Positions 17,369 through 25,954 are shown, counted from the stretch's first letter. The stretch is DNA of 64,000 bases from Bradyrhizobium diazoefficiens (GCF_016612535.1 NZ_JAENXS010000002.1:2232001-2296000), one strand, 5' to 3'. The notes: generated from the letters alone by a model not told the origin. Translations and numbers: made by a program.

Positions 17369-18748
17369 TTACATTTGCTCGTGAACCAGTAGCGAAGTGA
17401 AGTGCTTCAGGTCGGCCTGCTGCTCGAGCGACAGAATCCGATCCGCAATAGCGTCGGCCCGGCGAGGGCCGAAGATCGGTCCGACCAGCAAGCGGAATTT
17501 GGCGAGAAGCTTCGACTGCTGCCGCGCGAGATCTGTTTCGGGCACACCGGAATCGTGACTGCCGTGAAGAACCCGCCCGTCAGCCAACTGCACAGTCACT
17601 TCGCTTCGCGTCAAAGGCCAATCTTGCGCGAACGTCACCTCGACCTTGTCGCGCAGCGCCTGCAATCCGGGATCCGCTGCGCTGGCATCACTGAAATTCG
17701 CGTTGAGCGCCGTATCCACACCCGCCAACGTGAAAGCAGCAATCATGCGAAGGGAAAATTTGATTTCGAGACCGGTGCTGGGTCGAGCAATATTGCAGAT
17801 CGCATCCGCTCCAACGTCCTGACGCACAGTGACCTTGACCACGTCGGAATGCGAAAAGGCATGCTCGGTCTGTAGAGCGCGCAACGCCTCGATCGCTGCA
17901 TGGGTCTGGTGGCAACACGCATGATACTTAAACAGATTGTCGACGATACGATAATTGCCGTGTCCAGACGAAAACCGTTGGACCGATCGCATACCGTCAG
18001 AATGCGTGGCAACGAAACCGTTAGGACACTCCAGCACGTCAGTGCGGCTGGTAAAGCCGCGGGCCGCCAACTCCGCGGCGAGCAAGCCGCTCTCACCAGC
18101 CCTTGCCGCATGCAGGGGCTTGCACATCGTGCCGAACATCGATTTTAGCCCAGCCGCTTGCGTGCCGGCGATGCCCAGCGCTGTCGCAACAGCGCGACCG
18201 TCAAGACGGCAGAGATGCGCAGCTGCGGCCGCGGCGCCGAAAGTACCGATGGTACCGGTCGCATGAAAACCACGCGCATAGTGGCTGGGTGAAACCATCT
18301 CGCCGATTTCACATTCGGCTTCGTACCCGGCCACGAATGCGGCAATCAGGTCGCGCCCGCTGGCGCCCCTATTCTCCGCGAGCGCCAAAGCGGCGGGCAG
18401 AACGGCGACCGTGGGATGGCCCATCATTCTGACATTCACATCGTCGTAGTCGAGTGCGTGAGACGCAGCACCGTTGACGAGAGCCGCCTGACGTGGCGAG
18501 GCGCCGCGAGCGCGACCGATCAAAGTGGCGCAGTCGCTACCGCCCTCGGCAGCGACATGATCGGCGAGTATATCGACCAAGGGCTCGCGGGCGCCCTGCA
18601 CCGCTACGGCTACCCAGTCCAGGATGCAGTGCTTGGCAATCGTAATAACGGTTGCAGGCAGATCGTCGTATCTTAGAGCAGCAACGCTATGCGCCAGTGC
18701 TTGCGTCACACTCTGGTCGACGTCCTGGCGACGAACTTGTCTGTTCAT
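17369..18748 (-). CDS. MmgE/PrpD family protein (2-methylcitrate dehydratase / cis-aconitate decarboxylase fold)
   Basis: A 459-residue member of the MmgE/PrpD family, which includes 2-methylcitrate dehydratase, cis-aconitate decarboxylase (itaconate-forming) and epimerase or isomerase enzymes. Seen: CILDWVAVAVQG, VNGAASHALDYDDVN, GHPTVAVLPAALALAE, GFHATGTIGTFGAAAAAA and KYHACCHQTHAAIEA. The start MNRQVRRQD is chosen because AAGGAGC lies eight bases before it; eighteen more codons are open. First gene of the C5-dicarboxylate operon, under the LacI-type operator region. In itaconate loci a homologous gene is also present; its exact reaction here is not determinable. Confidence 0.88.
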   Translation of the reverse strand: MNRQVRRQDVDQSVTQALAHSVAALRYDDLPATVITIAKHCILDWVAVAVQGAREPLVDILADHVAAEGGSDCATLIGRARGASPRQAALVNGAASHALDYDDVNVRMMGHPTVAVLPAALALAENRGASGRDLIAAFVAGYEAECEIGEMVSPSHYARGFHATGTIGTFGAAAAAAHLCRLDGRAVATALGIAGTQAAGLKSMFGTMCKPLHAARAGESGLLAAELAARGFTSRTDVLECPNGFVATHSDGMRSVQRFSSGHGNYRIVDNLFKYHACCHQTHAAIEALRALQTEHAFSHSDVVKVTVRQDVGADAICNIARPSTGLEIKFSLRMIAAFTLAGVDTALNANFSDASAADPGLQALRDKVEVTFAQDWPLTRSEVTVQLADGRVLHGSHDSGVPETDLARQQSKLLAKFRLLVGPIFGPRRADAIADRILSLEQQADLKHFTSLLVHEQM

Positions 18749-18938
18749 TGAGCCGCTCCTTCTAGAGCCTTGCCAGAGCCGGCGTAGACATCGCCAACGC
18801 AACTGCCCGCCGCGATTTTCGCGCGCACAGCGCGTCGCATTGCCTTGGCGTTCGGCGGCCGCTCTAGGCCAGTGACGCTTTGATGCCGGATGAGGAGAGC
18901 CATTTCTCTTCCTGAGCGAATATCGCCCTTCTCAGTTT

Positions 18939-18950
18939 TGTAACGTTATG
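18939..18950. promoter_or_regulatory. Putative LacI-family operator O1
   Basis: TGTAACGTTATG has the central CG and mirrored arms typical of LacI-family operators. It lies about 190 bp upstream of the MmgE/PrpD start. Its partner at 19178 shares ten of twelve bases. Confidence 0.55.
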
Positions 18951-18953
18951 AGT

Positions 18954-18965
18954 TTGATCGATCAA
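18954..18965. promoter_or_regulatory. 12-bp perfect palindrome next to O1
   Basis: TTGATCGATCAA is a perfect palindrome with a central CG, three bases from O1. It could be a second half of a composite operator or a site for another protein. Confidence 0.35.
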
Positions 18966-19177
18966 CTTGTCAATGTGCTTTTGCAAGATCCGCAAGACCG
19001 CCTGATTCTCGCTTTAAGTGACCGCACAAGAATGAACTTTTGTGATATTTATCAATTATATATCTGATCTATCGATCACCGCGCTTCCGAAGGAGTCACG
19101 ACCTTGTCCCTTAGCAAGATTGCGAACCAACCTGAGCCCCATCATCCCCCGCCAGAAACATACTTCGGGAAAATTTT

Positions 19178-19189
19178 GTATCGTTACAT
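19178..19189. promoter_or_regulatory. Putative LacI-family operator O2
   Basis: TGTATCGTTACA, about 31 bp upstream of the LacI-family GTG start, has the same CG-centred arms as O1. The position fits autoregulation. Consensus of the pair: TTGTAACGTTACAA. Confidence 0.55.
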
Positions 19190-19219
19190 TGTGATAAGGT
19201 CCTTAGAATCGGCGGACGG

Positions 19220-20326
19220 GTGGAGGCCAGTTTGAGCAGGACGAAGGTGGGCGCGGGCAAGCCGACAATCCGGGACGTCGCCAAAGTGGCCGGAGTATCT
19301 CAGGGCACGGCGTCTCGGGTCATCAATCAGCTACCCGTCAAACCGGTGCTTAAGGCGCGCGTAGACGACGCCATTGCTAAGTTGGGGTACACACCAAACG
19401 CCCTCGCACAGAGCATGCGGCTGAGATCGACCCGCACCATAGGCATCCTGATCCGCGATTTTTCCGTACCGGGCTTCGCCAGCTTCGTAAAAATGGCACA
19501 GAGTATTCTGTCAGACGCCGGCTATGTGCTGATGTTGGCGGGTTCGGAAGACCGCCCCGAGCGAGAGCGAGAGATTTTGAACGCCTTCATTGGTCGCGTT
19601 GATGGGCTCATTCTGAGCACCGGTTCGGCGAGCAATAGCCTCTTGGAAAACGCCGGGACGAATCTATCTCTTCCAATGATCATGCTCGATCGAGAGCCGA
19701 GCGAGCACCAGGACGCGATCCAGATCGCCCACCGCGAGGGCGTACATCGCGCCTTGACCTATCTTTTCGAACTCGGTCACCGGCGCGTCGCGCTGATCAC
19801 CGGTGACTCGAATGTGCGGCCCGCCCGTGAGCGTATTCTTGGCTATCGCGAAGCCCACGTCGAACACGGGATCGAGATCGACAAAGCTCTCATCCGCACC
19901 CGCAACTTCTCCAAGGAATATGCCTTTACGGAAACAAGTGCCCTTCTCGCGAGCAAAGATCGGCCGACCGCAATCATCGTCGGTGGTGTAGCGATGCTAC
20001 AAGGTGCGCTTCGCGCCATAAAAACCTGCAATCTTCGAATACCGGAAGATATTTCCCTGATAGGCGGGACCGATCCGGAATTGGCCGAATTGGTCGAACC
20101 AGCCGTGACGGTGATACAGGTGGACTACCACGCGATCGGCGCCGAGGCGGCCCAGCTTATGCTTGATCGACTCGACAATCGCATTGACCCTTCTCCGCGC
20201 ATTATCAAATTCGATTCCACGTTGATCATCCGGCAATCCTGTTCAGCTCCTCCGACAACGCGGTCGGAACCCGATGCCACGGAGGCGGTGCGTGGCTCGA
20301 CCGAGCCGTTTGAACATCCAACCTGA
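19220..20326 (+). CDS. LacI family transcriptional regulator
   Basis: A 368-residue regulator with the N-terminal helix-turn-helix TIRDVAKVAGVSQGTASRV (about residues 16-34), hinge helix region ALAQSMRLRSTRTIG and a periplasmic-binding-protein-like effector domain to about residue 340. The C-terminal 25 residues are a low-complexity tail. Start codon is GTG; a TTG four codons later is an alternative. It is divergent from the C5-dicarboxylate operon, with CG-centred palindromes in between, so it probably represses that operon and itself until an organic acid or its CoA ester binds. Most LacI proteins sense sugars; this context suggests otherwise. Confidence 0.92.
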   Translation: MEASLSRTKVGAGKPTIRDVAKVAGVSQGTASRVINQLPVKPVLKARVDDAIAKLGYTPNALAQSMRLRSTRTIGILIRDFSVPGFASFVKMAQSILSDAGYVLMLAGSEDRPEREREILNAFIGRVDGLILSTGSASNSLLENAGTNLSLPMIMLDREPSEHQDAIQIAHREGVHRALTYLFELGHRRVALITGDSNVRPARERILGYREAHVEHGIEIDKALIRTRNFSKEYAFTETSALLASKDRPTAIIVGGVAMLQGALRAIKTCNLRIPEDISLIGGTDPELAELVEPAVTVIQVDYHAIGAEAAQLMLDRLDNRIDPSPRIIKFDSTLIIRQSCSAPPTTRSEPDATEAVRGSTEPFEHPT

Positions 20327-20410
20327 ACTGTTTTGCTTCCAACTTTACCACGCCGTAGCATCTTCCTCGGCTCGCGAACGGCCGCGCCCGACCAAGCAGT
20401 GACCGCCAAA

Positions 20411-21409
20411 TCACCCATTCGCACGCGCAACCGAGGTCTTATCGGCTTGAGATAGGTCGCCAGCAACGGGACGCGAACAAGCCGCTCGATATTCTGCTTT
20501 CAGTTGACGGCAGAGTTTTGCGACCGGCGGAACATCTTCGATGTTCCCAACGCCATGACCAGCGGTCCAGATATCTTTCCAACGCTTCCGCGTCTCGGCG
20601 GCCGTCACGATCTTGCCAGGCAGCGTCGTCCGCAAAACGTCCAGATCGACACCGGCCGCAAGCAGACTCTTTGTCAGCCAATTGGCAGGAGCCCCGTCGA
20701 CGGAGGCACTGTAGAAGACGTCCGTTGCATTCGACGCAACGATCATACGTTTGTGCTCCTCCGGTGCGGCCGATTCGATCGTGGCGATGAAGCGGGTTCC
20801 TACATAGGCAAAATCCGCTCCCATAACCTGTGCCGCAAGGACGTCCCGTCCGGTGGTCATTCCGCCCGCCAAGGCGATGGGCCCGCTATGGATCTGGCGC
20901 AACTCATTCATCAGCGCAAAGGGGTTGATCGTTCCGGTGTGTCCACCAGCCCCGCCTGCAACCGCGATAACGCCATCAACCCCCGCTTCAAGAGCCTTTT
21001 CAGCGTGGCGTTTACTTGCGACATCGTGGAGCACGAGACCACCATAGTCATGGATGCGCGAGATGACGTCGGTTGGAGCGCCTTTCGAAGTCAGCACGAC
21101 CGGCACGCGATATTTGATGCACTTCTCCAGATCGTCGGCCATCCGGGCATTGGAAGGATGGACCACGAGGTTGACGGCGAACGGAGCGATCTTATTCTCG
21201 TTCACCTCGCCGCGAAGGCGCTTCAACCCCTCAATTGCCTCGATCAACCATTTCTCAAAGATTTCGGAAGTGCGCGCGGTATGCGCCGGAAAACTGCCCA
21301 TGACCCCTTCCGAGCAGGCGGCGAGCGTCATCGCAGGCGTCGATACAAGAAACATCGGCGCCACGATGAGAGGAATTTCGAGCTGATTGACCAATTCGTC
21401 CGCGTTCAA
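20411..21409 (-). CDS. Nitronate monooxygenase / 2-nitropropane dioxygenase family flavoprotein
   Basis: A 332-residue FMN TIM-barrel protein of the NMO/FabK-like family. Markers: PLIVAPMFLVSTP at the N-terminus, AVAGGAGGHTGTINP (phosphate and active-site His loop) and IALAGGMTTGRDVLAA plus GADFAYVGTRFIAT (FMN phosphate site). Start is TTG with GGAGG five bases upstream. It lies 23 bases after the CaiB gene at 21433 and is probably co-transcribed. Members either oxidise nitronates or act as enoyl reductases or dehydrogenases of CoA thioesters; beside two CoA-transferases the latter seems more likely, but this is inference. Confidence 0.9.
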   Translation of the reverse strand: MNADELVNQLEIPLIVAPMFLVSTPAMTLAACSEGVMGSFPAHTARTSEIFEKWLIEAIEGLKRLRGEVNENKIAPFAVNLVVHPSNARMADDLEKCIKYRVPVVLTSKGAPTDVISRIHDYGGLVLHDVASKRHAEKALEAGVDGVIAVAGGAGGHTGTINPFALMNELRQIHSGPIALAGGMTTGRDVLAAQVMGADFAYVGTRFIATIESAAPEEHKRMIVASNATDVFYSASVDGAPANWLTKSLLAAGVDLDVLRTTLPGKIVTAAETRKRWKDIWTAGHGVGNIEDVPPVAKLCRQLKAEYRAACSRPVAGDLSQADKTSVARANG

Positions 21410-21432
21410 GAGAGCCTCCAGTGCTGATTGGC

Positions 21433-22656
21433 TTATTGTTCGATGGGCTCAGAGCGAGTTACGCCCAGCTCTGCGAGGCGCTGTATCGCTGGCTCGTCCA
21501 ATCCAAGGACTTCGCACAGCACTTCCCGCGTATGCTGACCGAGGTCGGGTGCGTCGCGATTGATCTTCAACTGTGCACCATCAAATCCGTACGGACGCCC
21601 CTTCACGATCTCGCCGCTCTCACGCCAAACGAGCGTTTGCCCCGCAAACTGTCTCTCTCGAATCAGGGAGGCGCCGTCGCGTACGGGTGCAACAGCCAGG
21701 CCAGCATCCCTCAGCACATCCACGATTTCAGATGCTGGATGGACTGCGCACCATACTGCGACGCGACCACCCAGATCTCCATCTCCGCCGACGATGGCGC
21801 GGCAGCGTTCAACGTCGATGCTGTTTTCAATCGTGAGCGCGATCCATCGTCCATCCGACGCGAGAAAACAGTCCTGTAGGACCATCGCCTCGTCGGCGTT
21901 AGCCCTCCTGGGCAACTCGGCTCGCTCGACGTCAACCGAAGCTGCAAGGATCTCCTCCCCGATCAGAAAACTCGTCAGCTCCCGCTGCGAAATATCGAGT
22001 AGGGCACCTTTGCCGGAACGCCGCGCCACACGAATTGCAGCTATGATCATGCCCGTGGCAAAGAGAGACGCTACTTGGTCGGGATAGTTCACGTGCGGCC
22101 CACTGATGACCGGCTTGTCTCCGTCATAGCCGGTGAGCGCGGCGACCCCACCCATTGCCTCCAAAGTCGATCCAAAAGACGTGTGAAGCCTATACGGGCC
22201 CGTCTCGCCCTGACTGGATATCGACGCGAAGATAATGCGAGGATTCCGTGCTGCCATGGAGGCATAGTCGAGCCCCAAACGCTCCAGAACTCCACGACGA
22301 AAATTTTCCACGACGACGTCGGCTGTCGCAACCAGATCTTGTAGGATCCGTCGGCCTTCCGGGATCTTCGCGTCGAGGGAAACGCCAAGCTTGTTGCGAT
22401 TGGTAAAACGGAATTGAGGTGATCGGTTCCACCACCCCGGGCCCCTACCCCGATTACTCCCCATCGAGCGGAATAGGTCCATGAAGCTGGCAGACTCGAT
22501 CTTGATAACCTCCGCTCCGAGGTCCGCCAGCATGGCCGAGGTATTCGCACCAGCAGTCAGTTGACCAAAATCGACGACACGAATGTTTGCGAGAGGCCTC
22601 ACAGTGCAACCATTTCTCAACGGTTCGGGGTTCTTGTTCAAATGTGACTGTTCCAA
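21433..22656 (-). CDS. CaiB/BaiF CoA-transferase (catalytic-type subunit)
   Basis: A 407-residue class III CoA-transferase. NIRVVDFGQLTAGANTSAML, FTNRNKLGVSLD and VVVENFRRGVLERLGL are hallmark blocks, and the catalytic Asp is in HVNYPDQVASLF. The start is uncertain: the TTG at 22656 overlaps the upstream gene by 19 bases, and a GTG at 22602 is also possible. Its immediate partner at 22638 is a second CaiB-like protein that lacks the Asp. The pair may form a heteromeric transferase, like known two-subunit class III enzymes such as BbsEF. Confidence 0.88.
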   Translation of the reverse strand: MEQSHLNKNPEPLRNGCTVRPLANIRVVDFGQLTAGANTSAMLADLGAEVIKIESASFMDLFRSMGSNRGRGPGWWNRSPQFRFTNRNKLGVSLDAKIPEGRRILQDLVATADVVVENFRRGVLERLGLDYASMAARNPRIIFASISSQGETGPYRLHTSFGSTLEAMGGVAALTGYDGDKPVISGPHVNYPDQVASLFATGMIIAAIRVARRSGKGALLDISQRELTSFLIGEEILAASVDVERAELPRRANADEAMVLQDCFLASDGRWIALTIENSIDVERCRAIVGGDGDLGGRVAVWCAVHPASEIVDVLRDAGLAVAPVRDGASLIRERQFAGQTLVWRESGEIVKGRPYGFDGAQLKINRDAPDLGQHTREVLCEVLGLDEPAIQRLAELGVTRSEPIEQ

Positions 22657-23735
22657 AGCACTGGCAATCGAGGCACTCGCGCGCCTTTGATCGACGCATC
22701 GCGCAGCGGCACAATAAATCCACGCGCCAAGTTCTGAGGGTCGTTTGCGAGATCGGCCGGACTACAGACGGGCCCGAGGGGTACGCCACGTCTTTGCGCC
22801 TCATCATAGACTTCAGCGCGCGTCCGCGTGGCAAACCACGGCTCTAGCCGCTGGTATAGCTCGCGGATATGCTTCAGCCGCCCTTCGCGTGTGGCAAACT
22901 TTTGTTGGTGCAAATCCGGGCTGTTCACAAGATTACGCAATTTCTCGAACTCAGTGACGGAGAAGACGACCGCAATCCAACCGTCAAGACAGCGCACGAC
23001 CTGAAATTCCGACTGGTCGCCTTGACGGCTCGGCGGCTTCCCCACGTCGTCGATCCCGGCGATCGCTTTCCAATTCACCCACATGACCGTTTCGATCAAG
23101 GAGACGCGCGCCGGCGGCGGATGGCGACCGGCGTCGCGCTCTGCGAGCAGTGCCATCAGCGCCGTAAACACGGATAGCCCAGCCGAATATGACGCCTGAT
23201 GCCCTCCAAGGCGCAATGGCTTGCGATCAGGATCGCCGATCATGTCCAGCAAACCGCCGAGCGCCAGCGCAGTAAACTCCGACAATCTTGCGCCCGTCGC
23301 CATTCCTGCCGGCCAACCGACAACTTCAACCTGCGCAAGAGGACATTCCGCAAGGAATGTCCTCAACTGATCGTCTTCCTCGAAGAGGACTCCATCGACT
23401 CGCGCGTCCAGAAGCGTTTCCAACGCCCTCCTCGCCTCCGCTGCATCGCTCGGCATTGAAAGCATCGTCTTGCCAGCGTTTAGAAACTTGAACAAAGCGC
23501 TGCGATCGGCCTTAGGACCGCTCGGCAAGATGGGCGGAAGTTGTCGGACCGGATCGCCACTGAACGGTTCAAGCTTGACAACCTTTGCGCCAAGCTCCGA
23601 AGCGATCTTCCCGGCAAACGACGTCGCCAAACGAATGCAGATGGGCGCTTGCGCGTTGCCGACTTCAAGCAAGACGCTACCTTCAAGCGGCTTACTATTG
23701 TCCAATTCGGGAGTCGGGGCACTATTCTTTGTCAT
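22638..23735 (-). CDS. CaiB-like CoA-transferase lacking the catalytic Asp
   Basis: A 365-residue CaiB/BaiF-fold protein, shorter than usual. TSFAGKIASELGAKVVKLEPFSGDPVR shows in two pieces (ASELGAKVVKLEPFSGD is the recognisable part), and AVVFSVTEFEKL and RGVPLGPVCSPADLANDP mark the second half. At the catalytic-Asp position the sequence reads GGHQASYSAGLS, with Ser in place of Asp. The ATG at 23735 is chosen because the family similarity starts soon after it and an operator half-site lies upstream. Probably a non-catalytic subunit of the enzyme encoded by the overlapping gene at 21433. Confidence 0.82.
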   Translation of the reverse strand: MTKNSAPTPELDNSKPLEGSVLLEVGNAQAPICIRLATSFAGKIASELGAKVVKLEPFSGDPVRQLPPILPSGPKADRSALFKFLNAGKTMLSMPSDAAEARRALETLLDARVDGVLFEEDDQLRTFLAECPLAQVEVVGWPAGMATGARLSEFTALALGGLLDMIGDPDRKPLRLGGHQASYSAGLSVFTALMALLAERDAGRHPPPARVSLIETVMWVNWKAIAGIDDVGKPPSRQGDQSEFQVVRCLDGWIAVVFSVTEFEKLRNLVNSPDLHQQKFATREGRLKHIRELYQRLEPWFATRTRAEVYDEAQRRGVPLGPVCSPADLANDPQNLARGFIVPLRDASIKGARVPRLPVLWNSHI

Positions 23736-23755
23736 GTGCACTTTGCGATTTCGGT

Positions 23756-23765
23756 CATCTGTGAT
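23756..23765. promoter_or_regulatory. Half-site of the IclR-type palindrome
   Basis: CATCTGTGAT, identical to the right ten bases of the palindrome at 23940-23953, lies 20 bp upstream of the CaiB-like ATG at 23735. Only half of the palindrome is kept. Confidence 0.3.
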
Positions 23766-23939
23766 GCCACCACGAAGAACGGGACTTTTTCCAGACATCG
23801 CGTGAAACAACTTCACCATGGCGAGCGACGATGCCCCACCCCCAAGCCGGTTGCGCTGGCACGTTCAACCATAGCTTCCGACTCGACCTTAGCGTCGACG
23901 GATCAATTTCATACCCGTTGACATCCGGGAAAGACGAAC

Positions 23940-23953
23940 ATCACATCTGTGAT
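23940..23953. promoter_or_regulatory. 14-bp palindrome, putative IclR operator (copy 2)
   Basis: ATCACATCTGTGAT has six-base mirrored arms and lies 26 bp upstream of the IclR-family start, as expected for autoregulation and for control of the divergent CaiB operon. Confidence 0.6.
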
Positions 23954-23979
23954 TTAAGGAGACGAAATCAGGGACAAGA

Positions 23980-24729
23980 GTGCCGATGCCGCGCAAAGCT
24001 GAAACTCAACCAATCAAGTCCGCGATGCGGACGCTCGCATTGCTGGAATATTTCCGGCGCACGAAAGCCGCCGCCTCCGTGACGGAGATATCCGCGGCAC
24101 TTGGGATTCCGCAGTCGAGCACCTCGGTTCTTCTGAAGAGCCTCGTCGCGCTCAACTATGTCGAGTACGACTCAAAGACCCGAAGCTTCCTGCCGAGCTA
24201 TCGAGTTGCGCTCCTCGGCGACTGGATCCAACGCGCCCGCTTCGGCGACGAGCGAATTACAGATATCATGGAGCAGCTCCAGGCCGACACCGGCGAGACA
24301 GTCATGCTCGGACAGCAGTCCGGTGCAGGATTGCAATACCTTCACGTCGTGCCCGCGAACTATCGCATTCAATTCATGGTCTATGCTGGTGAAATCCGCC
24401 CGATGTCCCGCACGGGACTCGGACAGATCCTACTGAGCTGCAAGACCAACAACCAGGTCCGAGCGATCGTGCGCCGCAACAATGCTGAGGAGTTAAACGT
24501 GCCTGCGCATTTTCGAGAGACGGCTCTGATCCTGGAAATGGAGGCGATCCGTCAGCGTGGCTATTCCGAGACCAAGGGGCGCACAACTCCGGGGGCCAAC
24601 ACGATTGGCATGCTGGTCCGATCGTCAGGTAAACAGAGCTTGCTCGCGATCGGCATCGGCGGCCCGTTCGATCGGATGGATTCCAAGCGGCAACAGGTCA
24701 TCGATGCCCTGCGGCGCCGCCTTGGATGA
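23980..24729 (+). CDS. IclR family transcriptional regulator
   Basis: A 249-residue regulator: winged helix-turn-helix at about residues 12-75 (TLALLEYFRRTK, TEISAALGIPQSSTSVLLKS) and an effector domain after residue 85. The effector-domain features are GETVMLGQQSGAGLQYLHV, RTGLGQILLS, GYSETKGRTTPGANTIGMLV and LAIGIGGP. GTG at 23980 or ATG at 23986 are equivalent starts; AAGGAG lies further upstream than ideal. It is divergent from the CaiB pair and followed by the convergent 2-hydroxyacid dehydrogenase. The recurring palindrome at 1527, 23940 and 25941 is its best candidate binding site. Confidence 0.93.
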   Translation: MPMPRKAETQPIKSAMRTLALLEYFRRTKAAASVTEISAALGIPQSSTSVLLKSLVALNYVEYDSKTRSFLPSYRVALLGDWIQRARFGDERITDIMEQLQADTGETVMLGQQSGAGLQYLHVVPANYRIQFMVYAGEIRPMSRTGLGQILLSCKTNNQVRAIVRRNNAEELNVPAHFRETALILEMEAIRQRGYSETKGRTTPGANTIGMLVRSSGKQSLLAIGIGGPFDRMDSKRQQVIDALRRRLG

Positions 24730-24793
24730 GGCCCGAGTTGGAAACCGATAGACAGTAACTTTCGTATTCTGCGCGATCGCGTCCGATAGCCAC

Positions 24794-24823
24794 GCGGACC
24801 TCGACGGTCGATCAGGTCCACGC
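24794..24823. terminator. Hairpin between convergent IclR and dehydrogenase genes
   Basis: GGACCT (24796-24801) pairs with AGGTCC (24814-24819), extended by flanking GC pairs with one bulge. It lies in the 145-bp gap between the two convergent stops. No T-tract is present. Confidence 0.35.
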
Positions 24824-24874
24824 GCCTTGACGGACTCGACCGAAGCCATCGAATCCGATCGGCATACTCTATTC

Positions 24875-25858
24875 CTAAGTTCTCATCTGCCCAAGCACAT
24901 CTGGATTTGCGACATTGGTGGGCGTTCCCATTGAGTAAGCCGTGATCTGATCGAAGATATCGGCGAACTGAACCTCATATTCCTCGCGCGTCACATAGCC
25001 GATATGCGGAGTTGCCAGCAAATTGGGAAGCAAGAGGAATGGATCTGACGGATCGATCAGCGGTTCTTGATCGAATACATCGACCGCGGCCTGTCCCGGC
25101 CGTCCCGCCCGGAGCGCCTCAGCCAGCGCACCGGGGGCAACCAGCGGCGAACGACTGGTATTGACCAAGAGCGACGTTGGCTTCATGCGCGCGAGGTCCC
25201 TTGCGGTAACGATGTGGCGGGTGGCGTCGACCAGCCGCAAATGGAGCGAGAGAACGTCGCTCTGCTCGAAAAACGCTTCCTTGCTATCGGCTACGCCGAA
25301 GCCCTCGTCGCGTGCACGCTCGAGAGAGCCTTCGCGGGCCCACACCATCACGTTCATGCCGAAGGCTCGACCGTAACCCGCGACCTCGTGCGCGATACGA
25401 CCCCAACCATACAAGCCAAGAGTCTTGCCTCGCAGCGAGGCGCCAATGCCGATCTGCCATTGCCCGGCTTTGAGCGCAGCGACCTGCTGGGGTATTTGGC
25501 GCATGGCAGCGAGCACCAGTGCCCACGTCAGCTCGGCCGTGGCATAGGACGGCGTGCTCGAATGCCGGTCGGACGAGACGACAACACCAAGCCGAGTGCA
25601 GGCTTCTACGTCGATATGCGGCCATACGCTGCGCTGGCTGATGAGCTTCAGTTTCGGTAGTCGATCGAGCAAGGGAGCGCGTATCTTCGTTCGCTCCCGG
25701 ATCAACACCAGGATTTCGGTCTCGGCGAGACGCTTAGCGAGCACATCTTCATCTTGAACATGGTCGTTCCAGATCGTCACCTTGTGATCCGCAAGCTTGG
25801 CGAAGCTGCCGAGCGTACGTACCGTGTCGTGGTAGTCATCGAGGATGGTTACATTCAT
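24875..25858 (-). CDS. D-2-hydroxyacid dehydrogenase family protein
   Basis: A 327-residue NAD(P)-dependent D-isomer 2-hydroxyacid dehydrogenase (glyoxylate/phosphoglycerate dehydrogenase superfamily). The Rossmann motif GLYGWGRIA is near residue 148. Catalytic Arg lies in NTSRSPLV, Glu in [10 protein letters not shown] and His in ATPHIGYVT. It is divergent from the binding protein at 26053, and the shared promoter carries the perfect 14-bp palindrome at 25941. It probably interconverts a 2-oxoacid and 2-hydroxyacid in the pathway controlled by the adjacent IclR protein; the substrate is unknown. Confidence 0.92.
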   Translation of the reverse strand: MNVTILDDYHDTVRTLGSFAKLADHKVTIWNDHVQDEDVLAKRLAETEILVLIRERTKIRAPLLDRLPKLKLISQRSVWPHIDVEACTRLGVVVSSDRHSSTPSYATAELTWALVLAAMRQIPQQVAALKAGQWQIGIGASLRGKTLGLYGWGRIAHEVAGYGRAFGMNVMVWAREGSLERARDEGFGVADSKEAFFEQSDVLSLHLRLVDATRHIVTARDLARMKPTSLLVNTSRSPLVAPGALAEALRAGRPGQAAVDVFDQEPLIDPSDPFLLLPNLLATPHIGYVTREEYEVQFADIFDQITAYSMGTPTNVANPDVLGQMRT

Positions 25859-25940
25859 GCGAAGACGCTCCTGGCTGTCAGCGCGGGATAAAATCCTCTC
25901 GAACTATTGGCCAGTGCGTTTCGCTTTCGGAATTCGAGAT

Positions 25941-25954
25941 ATCACATATGTGAT
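25941..25954. promoter_or_regulatory. 14-bp perfect palindrome, putative IclR operator (copy 3)
   Basis: ATCACATATGTGAT is perfectly symmetric. It lies 83 bp from the dehydrogenase start (minus) and 99 bp from the binding-protein start (plus), in the middle of a divergent promoter. Confidence 0.6.

Larger units (their letters stand above)
18749..19219. other. Divergent regulatory region between PrpD operon and LacI gene
   Basis: A 471-bp AT-rich non-coding stretch holding several CG-centred palindromes: TGTAACGTTATG (18939-18950), TTGATCGATCAA (18954-18965) and TGTATCGTTACA (19178-19189), plus the AT-rich repeat TGATATTTATCA (19042-19053). No open frame in it looks coding. Confidence 0.6.

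Noticed and set aside
20294..20307. GGCTCG/CGAGCC palindrome at the end of the LacI gene
   Set aside because: It is inside coding sequence, the loop would be only two bases and no T-tract follows.
23940..25954. Possible CRP/FNR box
   Set aside because: The elements read ATCACA-TGTGAT, the reverse arm order of the CRP consensus TGTGA-N6-TCACA, so an IclR-type site next to the IclR gene is preferred.
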